A DNA stretch of 64,000 bases from Notamacropus eugenii (GCF_028372415.1 NC_092876.1:217979528-218043527), one strand, 5' to 3'. Shown: positions 1 to 11,640, counted from the first letter of the stretch. Made by a program: numbers and translations. The notes: generated by a model from the sequence alone, not told the origin.

Positions 1-99
1 TTCAAAAATTTTTTAAATGAATGTTAAAAATTTTTCTTCATGTAACTGGGAAATATTTAATGAAATAAATAAATATATGTGCATATTTATGTATATATA

Positions 100-292
100 T
101 ATTTTAAAAGAATGTTGGATTTAGGATCAGCAGACTAGAGTTTGAATTCTGACTTTGCTTCTTACTGTCTCCTTACTAGATGTGTGAGCTGGGGCAAGAA
201 TAAACAGTTTCGGTCTCAGTTCTTCCTCTGTAAAACACAGAATTGGATTAGGTCACTAAGGCTCCTTCCAGCTCTGAATCTATGATTAGGTT
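100..292 (+). mobile_element. Degenerate MIR/CORE-type SINE
   Basis: The segment follows the CORE-SINE order: 'gagtttgaattctgact', then a degenerate 'tgtgagctggggcaag', then 'cctctgtaaaacacag', ending in 'ccagctctgaatctatgatt'. It is heavily diverged and has no recognisable target-site duplication. The sequence before position 100 is AT-rich and unassigned. Confidence 0.45.
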
Positions 293-364
293 AGACAGTC
301 AATCAATCAACAAGGATTTATGAAGTGCTTACTATATACACCAGACATATGTTAAATGTAGCTA

Positions 365-592
365 AAATCCCATCTTTTATGGGTAAGTCTTTTCTGAAAG
401 CCCTCAGTGCTAATGCCTTCCCTCTCTTAATTACCTGCCTATGTCTTGTTTGTACAAAGCTGTTTTCATGCTGTCTGCACCATTAGACAGATAACTTCCC
501 ATGAGAACAGAGCTTTTACCTTTCTTTTTATTTTCAATGCTTAGCAGAATGCTTGTCACGTAGTAGGCACTTTATAAACACTGGCAAATGAT
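365..592 (+). mobile_element. L2 LINE 3' end
   Basis: This matches the L2 3'-UTR pattern: a pyrimidine-rich stretch, 'gagaacagagc', then 'cacgtagtaggcacttta' before an 'aaacactggc' end. A short piece of the same tail in the opposite orientation ('gaagtgcttactatata') precedes it at about 315-345. Confidence 0.5.
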
Positions 593-593
593 C

Positions 594-668
594 CAGTATT
601 CTTACCAAGAAAACTCCAAATAGGGTCACAAGGAGTTGGACACAACTGAACAGTGTCAGCAAATAAAC
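594..668 (+). mobile_element. Mar1-type SINE, 3' tail only
   Basis: It contains the diagnostic Mar1 tail 'ccaagaaaactccaaatagg' followed by 'gtcacaaggagttggacaca'. Only the last 75 bp or so are present, so the copy is 5'-truncated. Confidence 0.6.
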
Positions 669-1145
669 ACTTACTGACTGGCTAAGACAGAAGCAAACAT
701 TCTAATGAGGGACACAACCAGGCATAATTGGATGTGTACAGATAACACGTATGAAGTGAATACAAGGTAGCTATGGAAAGGCAGGCACTAGCAAAGTGGT
801 GGGGAGATGTGGTGGGGGGGGTGGTTAAAGGATTCACGTAGAAGATAGCATTCAAGTTTTTTCTTTTTTTTCAATTAATTTTTTTCAACTAGCAAGTATT
901 TAGTTTCTCTCCTTTCCACCTCCCCAAGTAAAAAAACAAAACAAAAACCTGTAATCAACATACATAATCAAGCAAAATAAACTCTCCCATTGTCATAAAG
1001 GTACATCTTACACTGCTTATTAATTCTATCACCTTTCTATCAGGAGTTGGGTAACATTCTTCATCACTGATCCTTTGGAATTTAAACTGAGTCTTGAAGA
1101 AAACCAGGCATTTCTAAGAGATGGAGGTGAGGCGGGAGTGCTTGC
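669..1145 (-). mobile_element. L2 fragment, antisense, interrupted by an L1 piece
   Basis: The flanks read as antisense L2: 'gtacagataacacgtatg' on the left, and 'aaactgagtcttgaagaaaa' followed by 'ggaggtgaggcgggag' on the right. The L1-like piece at 855-1085 separates them, so the L2 copy is the older insertion. Confidence 0.4.
855..1085 (-). mobile_element. L1 3'-end fragment, antisense
   Basis: It shows a pattern shared with about a dozen segments in this window: a T/C-rich 'ctagcaagtatttagtttct' start, an A-rich stretch, 'catacataatcaagcaaaat', 'tcaggagttgggtaacattc' and 'tcatcactgatcctttggaa'. I read this as the marsupial L1 3' end on the minus strand. Confidence 0.5.
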
Positions 1146-1189
1146 TTTTATGATTAATATATGATCTTACTTCTTCCCTATCTTTCTGC

Positions 1190-1740
1190 CTTCATTCTCT
1201 CCCCATTCCAATACATCCACTGTGCCAGTGGTCTGCAAAGTAGGGGGCCAACTTCCATCCAGTGTGATTTAACAAATGGAATGTAGAAAAATGAGTTTCA
1301 ATCCACCCTCTCTATAATAGCCAGTTGTATAGAATTTATCTCTAACCCAACCACACTTATCCCCTTCCATTTTTTTCACTCTGTCCTTCCCTCTACTATG
1401 CAAGCTCCCAGCCCCCCACTTCTGACCTCTGGGTTTGACCCTCAGGAAACTTCCAACTTAACTGCTGAGCATCAACAGCAGCTTTGTAGATGCTATTGGA
1501 AAGTAATTGCATTTCTTCTAATCAGGTCAGTGCCTGTTCAGAAGCTTTTAGCATTTCCCCAGTTGATACCAAATAAAATTCAAACTTTTTTACCTGGCAT
1601 TCAAGGTTCTTCTCAATTTAGCCCCAACTCACCTTTCCAGTCTTATCTCCCACTACTCTCTTTTACCCACTTTTTGTTTCCGTTGAATTTGCCAAATCAC
1701 TATTGCCTAGGTCAACTCAACTTTCTCTAAGCCAGGCAAT
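1190..1740 (+). mobile_element. L2 LINE fragment
   Basis: The clearest part is about 1560-1670, where 'accaaataaaattcaaac', 'acctggcattcaaggttct' and 'tttccagtcttatctcccac' match the L2 3' region. A 110-codon open frame at 1398-1730 crosses it, but it is not in a recognisable L2 frame and is taken as chance. Confidence 0.45.
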
Positions 1741-2655
1741 TCTCTCCACTTGGGAAATGGCTAAGATGTATCCTACAGGGGTGTCAGGCACTCTGCACAG
1801 GTGGGAGTTCTATTGTGGTGGGCCTTCCTAACAGCCCCCTAGCCCATACAGAACTGTAACCAAACAGAGGCAAACAGCCATAGGAGGGTGCCAGCATGAG
1901 GAATCTCATTCTCCCCTTGAGCCTTCCTTTATCTCCAGCCTAGGAAAGAATGAAGACAAAAGGGTAATTTCTTCTTTCATATCCAAGTGTTTAAATTAGT
2001 GATATCTGGCCTCTCTCAAACTCAAGCAGTGAAAATCATTCACTGAAATGGCAAATACTTAAAATTCAAATAGTGACCAAAATACAGTTTTTGTGACTTA
2101 CCCCTTCCATTATAAGCTGTTATCTTTATTCATTGGCATCAGATAACCTTAAAGACTTGGAGCCTGCTATACAATACATGAAATATAGCAAGCAATGAGA
2201 AAAGTCTGAGCTCAGTATACAGCAGCAGAGTCACTGGGAGCCAGCCAGAGTTCTCAGGTTGTAAAGTAAAATCTCCAGACCAATCGGACACTGGCCTCAG
2301 GCCACGGCAGTGATTAATGCCAGAGTTGTAAAAAGTGAAATGGTGGGAATTGTTAGCCAGATTTTTTTTTTTTTAAGAGGGCTGGTTTTTCCTTCAAAGC
2401 AGCTTAACTTGAAGTACATAATTTTCAGTTGTTTAGAATCTAAAAATACAGTAAAGGACTTTTCTTTAAATTAGGAACTTAAGTGACTTTACAGAAAAAA
2501 GGAATCTAAAAAATATTAAAAGTCTAAGCTACTTAACATCATTTCAGATTCTCTTTCTGGGTTTTTTAAAATGAGCATGTATAAGTTTTTATATCACTAT
2601 GATATATGTATGCAACTTGGGGCTGCTTTTTTAATATTCTCTCCTATAAAAGTAG
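1741..2655. other. No recognised feature
   Basis: This is unique-looking sequence. I see no open frame of note, CpG cluster or classified repeat, only a short T run near 2361. Confidence 0.5.
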
Positions 2656-3120
2656 ACTAACACAGTTCACGTTTGTTCATTTTAATAGCTATGTGATTGC
2701 CCATCATATGGATATACAATAGTTTGCTCTGTCATTGTCCATTGTTAGGCATTGGAGTTATTTCCAATTTTTTTTTTTTTGCTCTTATTATAAATAGCAC
2801 TTCTACTAACAGCTTTGTACAAGTTACTTTTTTTTCCACCTCTCTTCTGGGTTGTTTCCTTGGACTGTATTCCCCAAAGTGGAATTACTACGTCAAAGGC
2901 TATGTGAACAGTTTTGTAGTTCTTGAAACATGTCAGACTGCTCTCCCGTAAGAATGAATCAATTTACAGGGCCACCAGTACTGTGTGGATGTATACTTGT
3001 TCCTCTATATCCCTGCTAATGACCAGTTGTATAATTTTAACTTACATTTGCTACTTTAATAGGCCTACCAAGGTATCTTAAGGTTGTTTTAATTTGTATT
3101 TTTTAAGGGCTAGCAAGGCT
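2656..3120 (-). mobile_element. L1 3'-end fragment, antisense (old)
   Basis: The order of motifs matches the other antisense L1 copies but is more diverged: 'gtccattgttaggcattgga', 'gtggaattactacgtcaaag', 'gggccaccagtactgtgt', then 'gttgttttaatttgtatttt'. The 84-codon frame at 2697-2951 lies inside it and is not a gene. Confidence 0.55.
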
Positions 3121-3755
3121 ATGGATTTTTTTTCCTGGGTGGTTTGGTGCTGTCTGTATTTCCTCATGGTGGGGGGTTAGGGTGGGGGGGTAGGAAGGTG
3201 AGGGGAAGTAGAGGGAGAATGATAGAATGCCTGCTTTTGAGTAGAGAAAACCAGGACTTGACTCCTGCCTTTAATACCTAGCACAGGTGTGGCCACTGGC
3301 CTCTGTGCCTTAGGCAATTATCTCAAAGTCTAAGGGGAAGACGAGTTGTTCTGAATTAGGAGTTTTCCACAGAGATAAAATCAAAGGTCAGGGGAAAAAA
3401 TTTTCTCCCATATAAACGATCTCCTATAACCACAATAATCTGGGTACTGAATAGAATATATAGACACACTTTATTCTGAATATTAAAGTTTGGGCTCTTT
3501 GCTTTGTTTTGTTTTTATCAGTTATACTTTTCACATATATTTTCCCCAGACTATTGATTTTCTTTTTCTATTTATTTTATTGCCTTTTACTGTGCTAAGG
3601 TTTTTTGACTTTTTATATATTCAAACACATTCGTCTTGCCTCTCAGAATACTTATTTCTATAGCCAGGAATTTAGTTTCTCCTCCCCAATTAGCATAAAT
3701 ACACAATTCCACTCTCTTCAGATTGCTTTCTTTTACCCCAGAACAGAAATCTTCC
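3121..3755. other. G-rich tract, weak MIR trace and AT-rich sequence
   Basis: About 3165-3215 is strongly G-rich (GGGGGGTTAGGGTGGGGGGG). About 3240-3340 has the word order of a very old MIR. From 3480 the sequence turns T-rich and may be a piece of antisense L1 ORF2, but I cannot support that firmly. Confidence 0.35.
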
Positions 3756-4215
3756 TAATTCGTAGGTCTGACCACCTCATGCCCCTTTCCTAAACTTTCA
3801 GGGGCTCCTCATTCTGTACCAAATAAAATGCAGTCTCAGCCTAGTATTCAAAACCCCTTACAATCTGGATCAATCCAACCTGATCACATTCTACTTCCTT
3901 CCCCATACTCTACATTCCAGTCAAATTAGATTACTTGCCGTTTCCTGATCTCACTCTGCTCTTTCCCCACGTCTGTACTTTTTCACATGCCTATGGTGGG
4001 CTATTCCCACATCTTCATCTAAATCCTTCATTTGCTATAAAGTCCAGTGTAGACACCACTTCTATGAAATCTTTTCAGATTCCCCTAAGAGTAAGTGGTA
4101 CCTTCTTTCTCAAATCTCTCATACCGCTATCTTTGGACTCCTTCTTTGACAAATCTTTTCAATCCACCTGTCCAGGTGAAAATCATAGCCTTTCATTATA
4201 TATTACTCTCTAATT
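3756..4215 (+). mobile_element. L2 LINE 3' region
   Basis: Clear L2 order: 'ggggctcctcattctgtacc', 'aataaaatgcagtctcagcc', 'acaatctggatcaatccaac', 'cacatgcctatggtgggcta', 'tctatgaaatcttttcagat'. The 62- and 92-codon frames at 3605-3793 and 3935-4213 overlap it and are not genes. Confidence 0.7.
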
Positions 4216-4269
4216 TAGGATTAGATATTCCCAAGATTCTTTCCCATTTATTATGCAAATAAATTTAAG

Positions 4270-4560
4270 CAATTTTAAAGGTCAGCTAAGTAGCACAGTG
4301 CACTGGAGTCAGGAAGACTTGAGATCAAATCTGGCCTTAGACACTTACTGTATAACCCCGCACAAGTCACAACCTCTGCCTCAGTTTCCTCAACTGTAAA
4401 ATGGGGATAACAATAGCAACTACTCAGGGCTGTTGTGAGGATCAAATGAAATAAATTGTAATTGTAAAAATGCCTAGCACATACTAAATATTATAGAAAT
4501 TTCAGCTATTATTATCATTATCTTCATCATCATCATCATCAAATGGAGTCAGATTCATTG
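4270..4560 (+). mobile_element. MIR-family SINE, near full length
   Basis: It has a tRNA-like head ('tcagctaagtagcacagtgc'), the CORE section ('tctggccttagacacttact'), then 'cctcagtttcctcaactgta' and a degenerate (ATT/ATC)n tail ending near 4540 with five CAT units. Confidence 0.7.
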
Positions 4561-4639
4561 CTCTTTACCTATTTAGTTTGAATTCCTGTCTTTATTACAC
4601 ATTTCCCTCAATAGCAAAGCTTCTTGGTTTTGGGGGCTA

Positions 4640-5760
4640 TATATTGGACAGTATAAAAACCTCCTACTTTCCCTATAAAAACATGAGAAGATACAGTGTG
4701 AAATTAAAACATCTCCAGCTTGACCCATTTAAACAAACTATTATCATTGAAAAATAGGAAATGAAGAATGGAACAGATATTGAAACAGACTTTCAGTACT
4801 TCCTATGAGAGTTTAACCTATGTAAAAAAGCAATCATCATAGTGAAGAGGCCAGTGTAGCTTGTGTTTTAGCTTGTGTGTGTCTTCGTCCTTTGTTGCCA
4901 AAGAAGACCGTGCCATCAGAGAAATGATGACATGACTTGCACTTGACTTTGTTTTGAGTGAGAAGGGGCTGTGCAGGTCACCAGTCTCACTTCTCCTCCA
5001 GAACCATCTGACTCCAGTGACCAGATATTCATCAGGATGACTGGAGATGACCCAGGATGAGACAGTTGGGGTTAAATGACTTGCCCAAGGTCACACAACT
5101 AGTGAGTGTCAAGTGTCTGAGGTGAGATTTGAACTCAGGTCCTCCTGACTCCTGCACTGGTGCTCTATCCACCCCACCACCTAGCTGCCCCAGCCAGCGT
5201 AGCTTAAAAACTACTCCAACCAGCAAACATTTGATCTCCTTGCAATGTGTAGAGATAGAGCAGCAAATGGAAACATCTATTTAGAATATGAGTTCATTTG
5301 CAAAAACATGACAGAGAAGGATGGTAGAAGATTACTAAACATTGCCTTATGAAACTTTAAACAATAGTGGAGCAATGGAAAGCAAATTTAGAAAGTTCAG
5401 CTTTTGATCCAATTCAGACATAGAATTCCAAAGATGAAAATGGAAGGAAAACAACGAAAAGAAGAAAAATAGAAAAGATCTATCACTATGTCTATAATAA
5501 AGTATTTTCTTCACTAATGATAGAAGAGCTATCTCATTTGATGTATGTTGTGTAATGAAGTGGAAATGGAATAATGAAAATGAAGATAGGAAGTACCTAT
5601 GAGAAAATATTAAGTACGATTAGACAAGATAGCCTCTGAAGTTCCATCTAATTTGAAATCTATGATCCTTAGTACGCACAGAGGAGGTGAATGGGAGAGA
5701 TTGACATCCTTTTGAGGACACTGAGGGATCAATTTTCAAGATATCTGAAATAGAAGATAA
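4640..5760 (+). mobile_element. Decayed RTE-class LINE fragment, split by a WSINE
   Basis: This segment is homologous to the better copy at 55425-57035. Shared landmarks are 'aacatctcca' near 4710, a block near 5231-5330 matching 55630-55735, and 'gatgaaaatggaaggaaaac' at 5433, found again at 55855. The 55-57 kb copy carries RTE-like reverse-transcriptase residues, which is the basis for the class. The WSINE at 4863-5192 was inserted later. No intact reading frame survives. Confidence 0.45.
4863..5192 (-). mobile_element. WSINE1-type marsupial SINE
   Basis: It reads in reverse from the 3' end ('tcctttgttgccaaagaaga') through 'ccagatattcatcaggatga', 'gtgagatttgaactcaggtc' and the tRNA-like head ending 'cacctagctgcccc'. 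Flanking duplications CCAGTGTAGCTT (4851-4862) and CCAGCGTAGCTT (5193-5204) mark the insertion. A 64-codon minus-strand frame within it recurs in other copies and is a property of the SINE. Confidence 0.85.
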
Positions 5761-5869
5761 ATTATTAGGAAAGAATCACTAACTATATTATGATCAAACC
5801 AAAAAGTTCATAGTAGACTGAAGGGACATCAATAACTACCAGTCTATTTGATAGTCATTTTTAGAGACC

Positions 5870-5956
5870 ATAGCTGGTAAAGCAGTAGAAAGAAAGCTGG
5901 GCCTTAAATCAGAAAGACCTTGGTTCAAATCTGGCCTCAGACACTCTTTAGAGAAT
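5870..5956 (+). mobile_element. CORE-SINE head, truncated
   Basis: Only the head and part of the CORE are present: 'gctgggccttaaatcagaaa' and 'ggttcaaatctggcctcaga'. Confidence 0.5.
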
Positions 5957-6019
5957 CATGCACCACCACAGTCTTCAAAAAATCTAAACAGGCTTCAGCA
6001 TATTATATTCTTCAAATTT

Positions 6020-6598
6020 AAATTTAATTTTTTAATTTATGGAATAAAACAAGCATTTCCGTAACACAGTACAATAAAAAAGATTACTGCTCATGAAACC
6101 GCAAATTCACTATATACAACTTGCTTTTCCTTTTAAATAAACAACAAAGTTGTCAGGTAGATTTCCTTTCACCCCCCTTTTTTCTCCCCTTTCCTGCCCC
6201 CCGCCCCACATTAGAGTACCTATCATTAGACACAAATAGATACATATTTGTAAAATTATTCTTTGTATGCTTCTACTTATCAGTTTTTTCTCTGGATGCA
6301 GATAGTGTCTTTCTTCATATGTCCTTTATAGTTAATTTAAATATTTATAATAGTCAAAATGACGTATTTGCTCAGTCATTCTGAAAGCAATATCATCGTT
6401 ACTGTATACAACGTTCTCCTGGTTCTGCTCATTTCACTCTTCAATTATTTCATGCAAGCTTTTCCATGTTTTTCTAAGATCATTGAGCTCATCACTTCTT
6501 ATAGCACAGTAGTATTCCATTATGATCATATACCACAACTTGTTTAGCCATTCCCTAATTGATGGGCATCCCTGCAATTTCCAGTTCTTTGCCACCAC
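6020..6598 (-). mobile_element. L1 3'-end fragment, antisense
   Basis: Runs from 'acaagcatttccgtaacaca' through 'ctcctggttctgctcatttc', 'tatagcacagtagtattcca' and 'tagccattccctaattgatg' to 'ttctttgccaccaca', in the same order as the 22.9, 39 and 41 kb copies. The 87- and 62-codon frames within it are incidental. Confidence 0.7.
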
Positions 6599-6875
6599 AT
6601 GTTACTGATTGGCAGAGTCTAATCAAGTATGAGGAGTATAATTAGGATGCCGCATATTAGCAGTCTCACATGCAAAAAATGGAGTATCATTCAAAAGGGG
6701 CATGATGGTAATTGGTTATAGTTGGTCATGTGAACTGGAATCTACTTAATGTTAAAAGACCCAAAGTAAGGCCTACAGCACATTGGGGCAACCTCCTGCG
6801 TTTTAGGGTAGTGCATGCACAAGGTATGAGAAAGCATGGATGAATTGGGATCTGTACCAATCAGAATATATTAAA
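6599..6875. other. No recognised feature
   Basis: Short unique-looking block between an L1 and an L2 fragment. No open frame or repeat recognised. Confidence 0.45.
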
Positions 6876-6985
6876 GTATAAGACTGTAAATTCCTAAAGC
6901 ATAAGAGCTGTCTCGTTTTATCTTTGTATCCCTAAGAGAGTGCATTGAACATACCAGACTCTTAATAAATAGTTATTGAATTTTA
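6876..6985 (+). mobile_element. L2 3' end
   Basis: Matches the terminal L2 pattern: 'gactgtaaattcctaaagca', 'ttttatctttgtatcccta', then 'cttaataaatagttattgaa'. Confidence 0.6.
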
Positions 6986-7325
6986 TTATCTTTTAGTTTT
7001 CTTCCCCCTACATTTTTCTTGGATGTTAATCCTTTGATTAATCTGAATTTTGTGACTATTTATGGCATGACGTACAGTCCCATGTTAATTCTCTCCCATA
7101 CTGTTCTCCAATTGTTTCAAGATCCTTTATTAAATAGAAATTCCTTTCTTCATTGTTGTGTTACTTCTCATTTGTCATAAGCTTTTAAAATAATTTAAAT
7201 TTATTTCTGGAATTTCTATTCTCTTCTGTTGAACAATTTTTCTAATTTACAAGCTAATACCATGTAGATTTGATAAATCTTGCTAAAGACTTGATTTTTT
7301 TTTTTTAGGCTGAAGTCCTATTTAT
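6986..7325 (-). mobile_element. Probable L1 ORF2 fragment, antisense
   Basis: T-rich sequence with word order resembling the inner part of antisense L1 ('ctcccatactgttctccaat', 'ttctattctcttctgttgaa'). More diverged than the 3'-end fragments, so this is a weaker call. Confidence 0.4.
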
Positions 7326-8655
7326 ATCACTCAGAATAATTTTCCTTTGGTTAAAAGGAAAGGAAAATCAGACTTGTCATTGGGTAATTGGTTCACAGAA
7401 GCTTCTGTACACGTTTCCATCTTTCCTTTAGAGAGAGTCAGGTTGTTTGCCCTCACTTAGGCAGGATTTATTACAATTAGTTCCTGTTCTGTTCTTTTCC
7501 TGTCCCATTTTTCTAATGACTCTAATGAACCTCACAATTAGGTCTCTGTGTCGTCCGTATTCGGGGGAAAAAATGCTATTAACTTAGCATTTGAGCTCAG
7601 GACATTTAAAATTGATTTATGTTCTTTTCTCCTTATCCATGCCAATAAGATCCAGGGACATGAGGGTAACTTGGTCTGTGCCTCAAGATGAAAGAAAGCT
7701 TCATATCAAGCAGGTATTTTTCAATTTCTTCCATTTGACGAGCAAAGTAGCAACCGTATGCAATTTTTCCCCCCTAGAGAGAGGTTCTAGTTCTGTGTCC
7801 AAGTTCTAGGCCTTTAACTTTCCTAGAGACTCCAGTTAAAGAAGAAAGAATTAAGAAGAAAGAGCTTCTGGGACAGCATCTAATTTAGACCTCCAGTGCA
7901 CTGTTGTCTTATTTCAGATCCTTGACATCTTGTTTTAACCCATTCCTATTGTAATTCTATCAGTAATCACCTTCCCTTCAGGTGGTCTTTTCAAAGACGT
8001 TGAAAGCCTTGAATAGTGAGGGTAATACATTACGAAAGGAAGCTTAGCTTAGCTTTGAAACCACAGACAGATAAAAGGCCTTTAGCTACAGCTCACTAGG
8101 TAGCCAAATCAATCTTTACTAAGTGGCTAGTTTTGAGAACTGGTGCTGGTGCTGGAGGGAGGTGATAATTCCTTTAGTGAACTATTATCGCTTGAATTTT
8201 TCTAGATATTTACCTATATCACCAATTTCCTTTTAGTTACACAAATTCCCATTTAAAGTAATAGAGATTTTGTGTGTGACGATTTACAAGAGACATTTAG
8301 AGCAAAATTGTTTTTGCCTTTAACCTCAAATTCTAGTAATTCTGTAACAGAGAAAGGTTATGATGTAAAGTCTTTTCTGAAACAAACAAACAAACAGGAA
8401 TTCTAGTTTACCAAATCATTTTAAATGGGCCATTCCAAACATCTTCAGTTTTTTTCAGTCAAATCATAACAATCAATATTACCGATGTTCTCAACTGGTG
8501 TCTCCCTGTCAGGTTAGCAGTAGAAATGTGATTAAATTTTAATTACAGATCTTCAATAATCTTCACGCAAAATGGAAGAATTCCTCTTTTCTGAGCTTAC
8601 GCTGGAAACTTTTCTGATTTACTAAATCTTGTTTGACACTACTACATAATTCTCT
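7326..8655. other. Repeat-poor block without a recognised gene
   Basis: 1.3 kb with no classified repeat. The longest frame is 72 codons (7591-7809), with no motif I recognise. Conservation across marsupials would be needed to say whether it is functional. Confidence 0.45.
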
Positions 8656-8912
8656 AATCCATCATCATCATCATAGCTAGCATTTATACAATGTCTGCTA
8701 TGCATCAGTCACTGCACCATGCGTTCTTCCCCACAACCCTAAGAGGCAGTTTCTATGATTATCCCTATTTTACAGTTGAGGAAACTGAAGCAAACAGGGT
8801 AAGTCATTTGCCCAAGGTCACACAGTTAGTAAATGTCTGAAGTGAGATTTGAATTTAGGCGTTTCTGACTCCAGGCCCAGTGCTCTATCCATTGTACCAC
8901 CCAGCTCCCTGC
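8656..8912 (-). mobile_element. MIR-family SINE, antisense
   Basis: Reads in reverse from (ATC)n through 'ttttacagttgaggaaactg', 'gcccaaggtcacacagttag' and 'gtgctctatccattgtacca', covering tail, CORE and head. Near full length. Confidence 0.75.
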
Positions 8913-8997
8913 ATCATGTCTTTCTTCAAGTAAACTCATCACTCGAACATCATATGCAAAGGTGTTTTAATATTCTTTTTAAAAATTATGGGTATGT

Positions 8998-9222
8998 TAG
9001 GGCAGCTAAGCGGCACAGTGGATAGAGTTCCTGGAGTCAGGAAAACTCAACTTCATGAGTTCAAATCTGGCCTCAGACACTTACTAGCTGTGTGACCCTG
9101 GGCCAATTATTTAACCCTGTTTGCCTCAGTTTCCTCATCTGTAAAATGAGTTGGAGACGGAAATGGCCAACCACTTCAGTATCTCTGCAAAGACATAATT
9201 GAAAAAAGACAATAAAAATGTG
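8998..9222 (+). mobile_element. Mar1-type SINE
   Basis: Head 'agggcagctaagcggcacag', CORE 'tctggcctcagacacttact' and Mar1 body 'ctcatctgtaaaatgagttg' followed by 'ggaaatggccaaccacttca'. The final 'gggtcacaaagagt' section is missing. Confidence 0.8.
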
Positions 9223-9235
9223 TAACAATAGTTAT

Positions 9236-9358
9236 ATACCACTGTAGATTATAAGCTCTGAGATGGTAAAGACTTTGCTTGCTATTTTATCTCCTTAAGG
9301 ACCTGCCACTGTTCTCTGCCCATAGAAGGCATTTTATAAACAAAGAATGGAATGGAAG
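9236..9358 (+). mobile_element. L2 3' end
   Basis: Terminal L2 words in order: 'gattataagctctgagatgg', 'cctgccactgttctctgcc', 'atagaaggcattttataaac', 'aatgg'. Confidence 0.6.
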
Positions 9359-9800
9359 TAAACTGATATTTCTTCCTAGGGAGAGAAGACTATTTTAAGA
9401 TTAACATTAACATTATCATATTTATTGTGTTTTGGGGGATAGACTAGTTCCTTGAGAACTGAATGTTAATAAAATTTAAAGAAGCATTTCATTATTTTAA
9501 AAAAATCCTCGTGTGAATCTTTTCGTAAAGCGAAGACTTGTACCTAATTTAGGTCTCCTTAGAAATCTGGATTTTCATATATTAGGTTTTCTTAAAGAAT
9601 GGTGAAATTGTATTAGTAAAAATTTCCCTTCTCCCTTTAGCAGATACTTAACCATTAAATGGGGGGCGGGGGGGGGGGGGGGAATGGAATTCATAGGATA
9701 AATGGTTATTAGATTGGATTAGATTAAAAGTACTTCATTCTTCACCCTGATTCTAAGGCTAAATTTTGACTCCTTGTCCTGATCAGGAGGAGGAGTAACC
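9359..9800. other. No recognised gene; contains a poly-G run
   Basis: Unique-looking. The notable feature is a G run at 9661-9682 broken once by C at 9667. Confidence 0.5.
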
Positions 9801-9963
9801 AAGAGCTTAATAAATGTCTTCTCCCTCCCCTCCCCCTACATTGGAGTAAGTAGCAGTTATTCACACTTCTTTTAAGTACAAGAGCTTAATAAATGCCCTG
9901 CTTTTCCCCCCCACCTCCACCCCACCGGAGTAACTAACAGATATTCACACATCTTTTAAATAC
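9801..9963 (+). repeat. Imperfect tandem duplication, about 80 bp x 2
   Basis: Unit 1 (9801-9879) and unit 2 (9880-9963) both start 'aagagcttaataaatg', pass through a C-rich block, then 'ggagtaa', 'attcacac' and 'cttttaa'. Divergence is concentrated in the C-rich middle. The start resembles an L2 tail, so the unit may derive from one. Confidence 0.7.
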
Positions 9964-10618
9964 TCTTCCTTTTACTTTCAGCAAATAGGGTCATTGAATT
10001 CTTCAGATCTGTTTTTACTACCACTGTTGACCAAAGAGGTGCTAGGTAAATAACAGAGAAAAATAAAGGGGAAAAAAATCACGATTCTTATTTAGGGAAG
10101 CAGAAGATACCAAGCAGAGAGGGAAAATATTTAAGAGATTCAGCTCCAAGATTGCATTCACTCTTATTATCTTATTATTAATTATTCTAATAATTGATCA
10201 CTATACTTATTTAAGTGCTTATTACTACTTGATTGTACTATCTTGCAATTTTCCAGCCACAGGAAATTCTACATATTTTTGCATAGACCATTTAGCCAGC
10301 TACAGTTTGGGAAATCATACATAAAATTTAGCTTTGGCTAAGTTTACCTTTTTTTTTAAATATTAGGAAGAATTGCTGTAGACTAATGTAGGTTTTAGTA
10401 TTCCAACAAGGGAACATATACCAACAACTCCAATGCCTTACTTTCTTTCTCTAGCTTGTTCTTTCCTGATCTATTTAAATAATTCAGTGCTTAACCCATA
10501 GTAGATGAGCTTCCACAATACTGGATAGCCATGTGTTAGATCCATTTAGAGATTTTATGTCCCATTTGCCTGCCAACTGCTTCGGTTTAACTGATTGGAC
10601 TTGGCTGTACTTTTTCTA
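9964..10618. other. No recognised feature
   Basis: AT-rich unique-looking sequence. No frame of note and no classified repeat. Confidence 0.45.
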
Positions 10619-11025
10619 ATCAATAAATCTATAATCAATAAATCAATGGATATTTGTTAAAACACACCTGGGCAGTGTGCTAGGCAATGATAAAAATGAG
10701 ACCGTTTCTGCTCTTAAGGGGCTTACAGTCTACTAAGAATTCTTAAGTAGGGTCCACGGACTTAAATTTTTTTTTTTTGGTTGTTAACTGTGTTTAAATC
10801 TAATTTGTTTCCTTTGCAATTTCGTGTGTTTCATTTTGTGGATTTTAAAAACATTATTCTGAGAATGGGTCCATAGGCCTTACCAGACCACCAAAGGGGT
10901 CCACAACACACAAAAAAGGTTATGAACATTATATTAGGGTGATACAACATCTCAGATAAACAAACACAAGATATATACAAAGAAGTTCAACGTGATAGGG
11001 AAGTGGGGGGTGGGATAGTACATAG
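10619..11025 (-). mobile_element. L2 3' region, antisense, interrupted by a hAT element
   Basis: The left half has 'cagtgtgctaggcaatga' and 'ggggcttacagtctac'. The right half resumes with 'acaacatctcagataaacaa' and 'acacaagatatatacaaag', the expected downstream order for antisense L2. The insertion at 10745-10925 separates them. Confidence 0.6.
10745..10925 (+). mobile_element. hAT-type DNA transposon remnant
   Basis: It shares 'ggtttcctttgtaatcc'-type and 'attattctgagaa'-type words with 27885-28015 and, in reverse, with 55905-56090. Its end 'aaaaggttatgaac' resembles hAT terminal repeats (reverse complement of a 'gttc(t)taacctttt' start). The name of the family is not certain. Confidence 0.55.
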
Positions 11026-11640
11026 AAAGATGAAATAAGATACAATGTTTGGCCTTAGACTACATCTAACCATGAGTTAGTACCTATATATATGACCAAA
11101 TGCCATTACACATGTCAAGACTGTTAGTGATGTGATTCTTATTTCTTTATGTTGTCCAAGTCTTTCTGAATTCCATTTACTTTGTCTTTCTAAAGTCCAG
11201 ACAGGCCCTTCTCCGCAAAACCCTTTCTAATACGCCTTGAAGTGCCTTTACTCTGTCACTACTGTCTTTTTTCAATTTTTAAGGACTACAGAATTCAAAG
11301 TATTTCTTCTTTCACTGTGTGTATTACATAGGCTATAAACACTGGCACTGATCCTAACTGATTTTTTAAACAAAATCAAAGACTCTGGGCCTAGGGAAGC
11401 ATATATTTCCTTTCAATGCATGGTTTCCTGCTCTAGGCAATAAGCTGTATGGTAAAATGACCTACCAGTTTAATATTTGTTGTTTTTATTTCCCCAAGCT
11501 TTGGAAAGTTTGCAAATTGGAGGGCAGAAAAATTATTGTAATCTCATTGTGTTTTTAAGTACAATATATAAATATGGCACACATGACAAATATTAAGATT
11601 CCCAACCAAAACATCGCACTCTTTTCCAGATGGGGTTCAT
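11026..11640. other. No recognised feature
   Basis: Mostly unique-looking. About 11200-11250 has a few L2-like words, too few to call. Confidence 0.45.

Noticed and set aside
4270..4345. tRNA-like heads of the SINEs considered as tRNA genes
   Set aside because: They sit at the 5' ends of full SINE bodies and are too diverged to fold as functional tRNAs; no isolated tRNA gene was seen.
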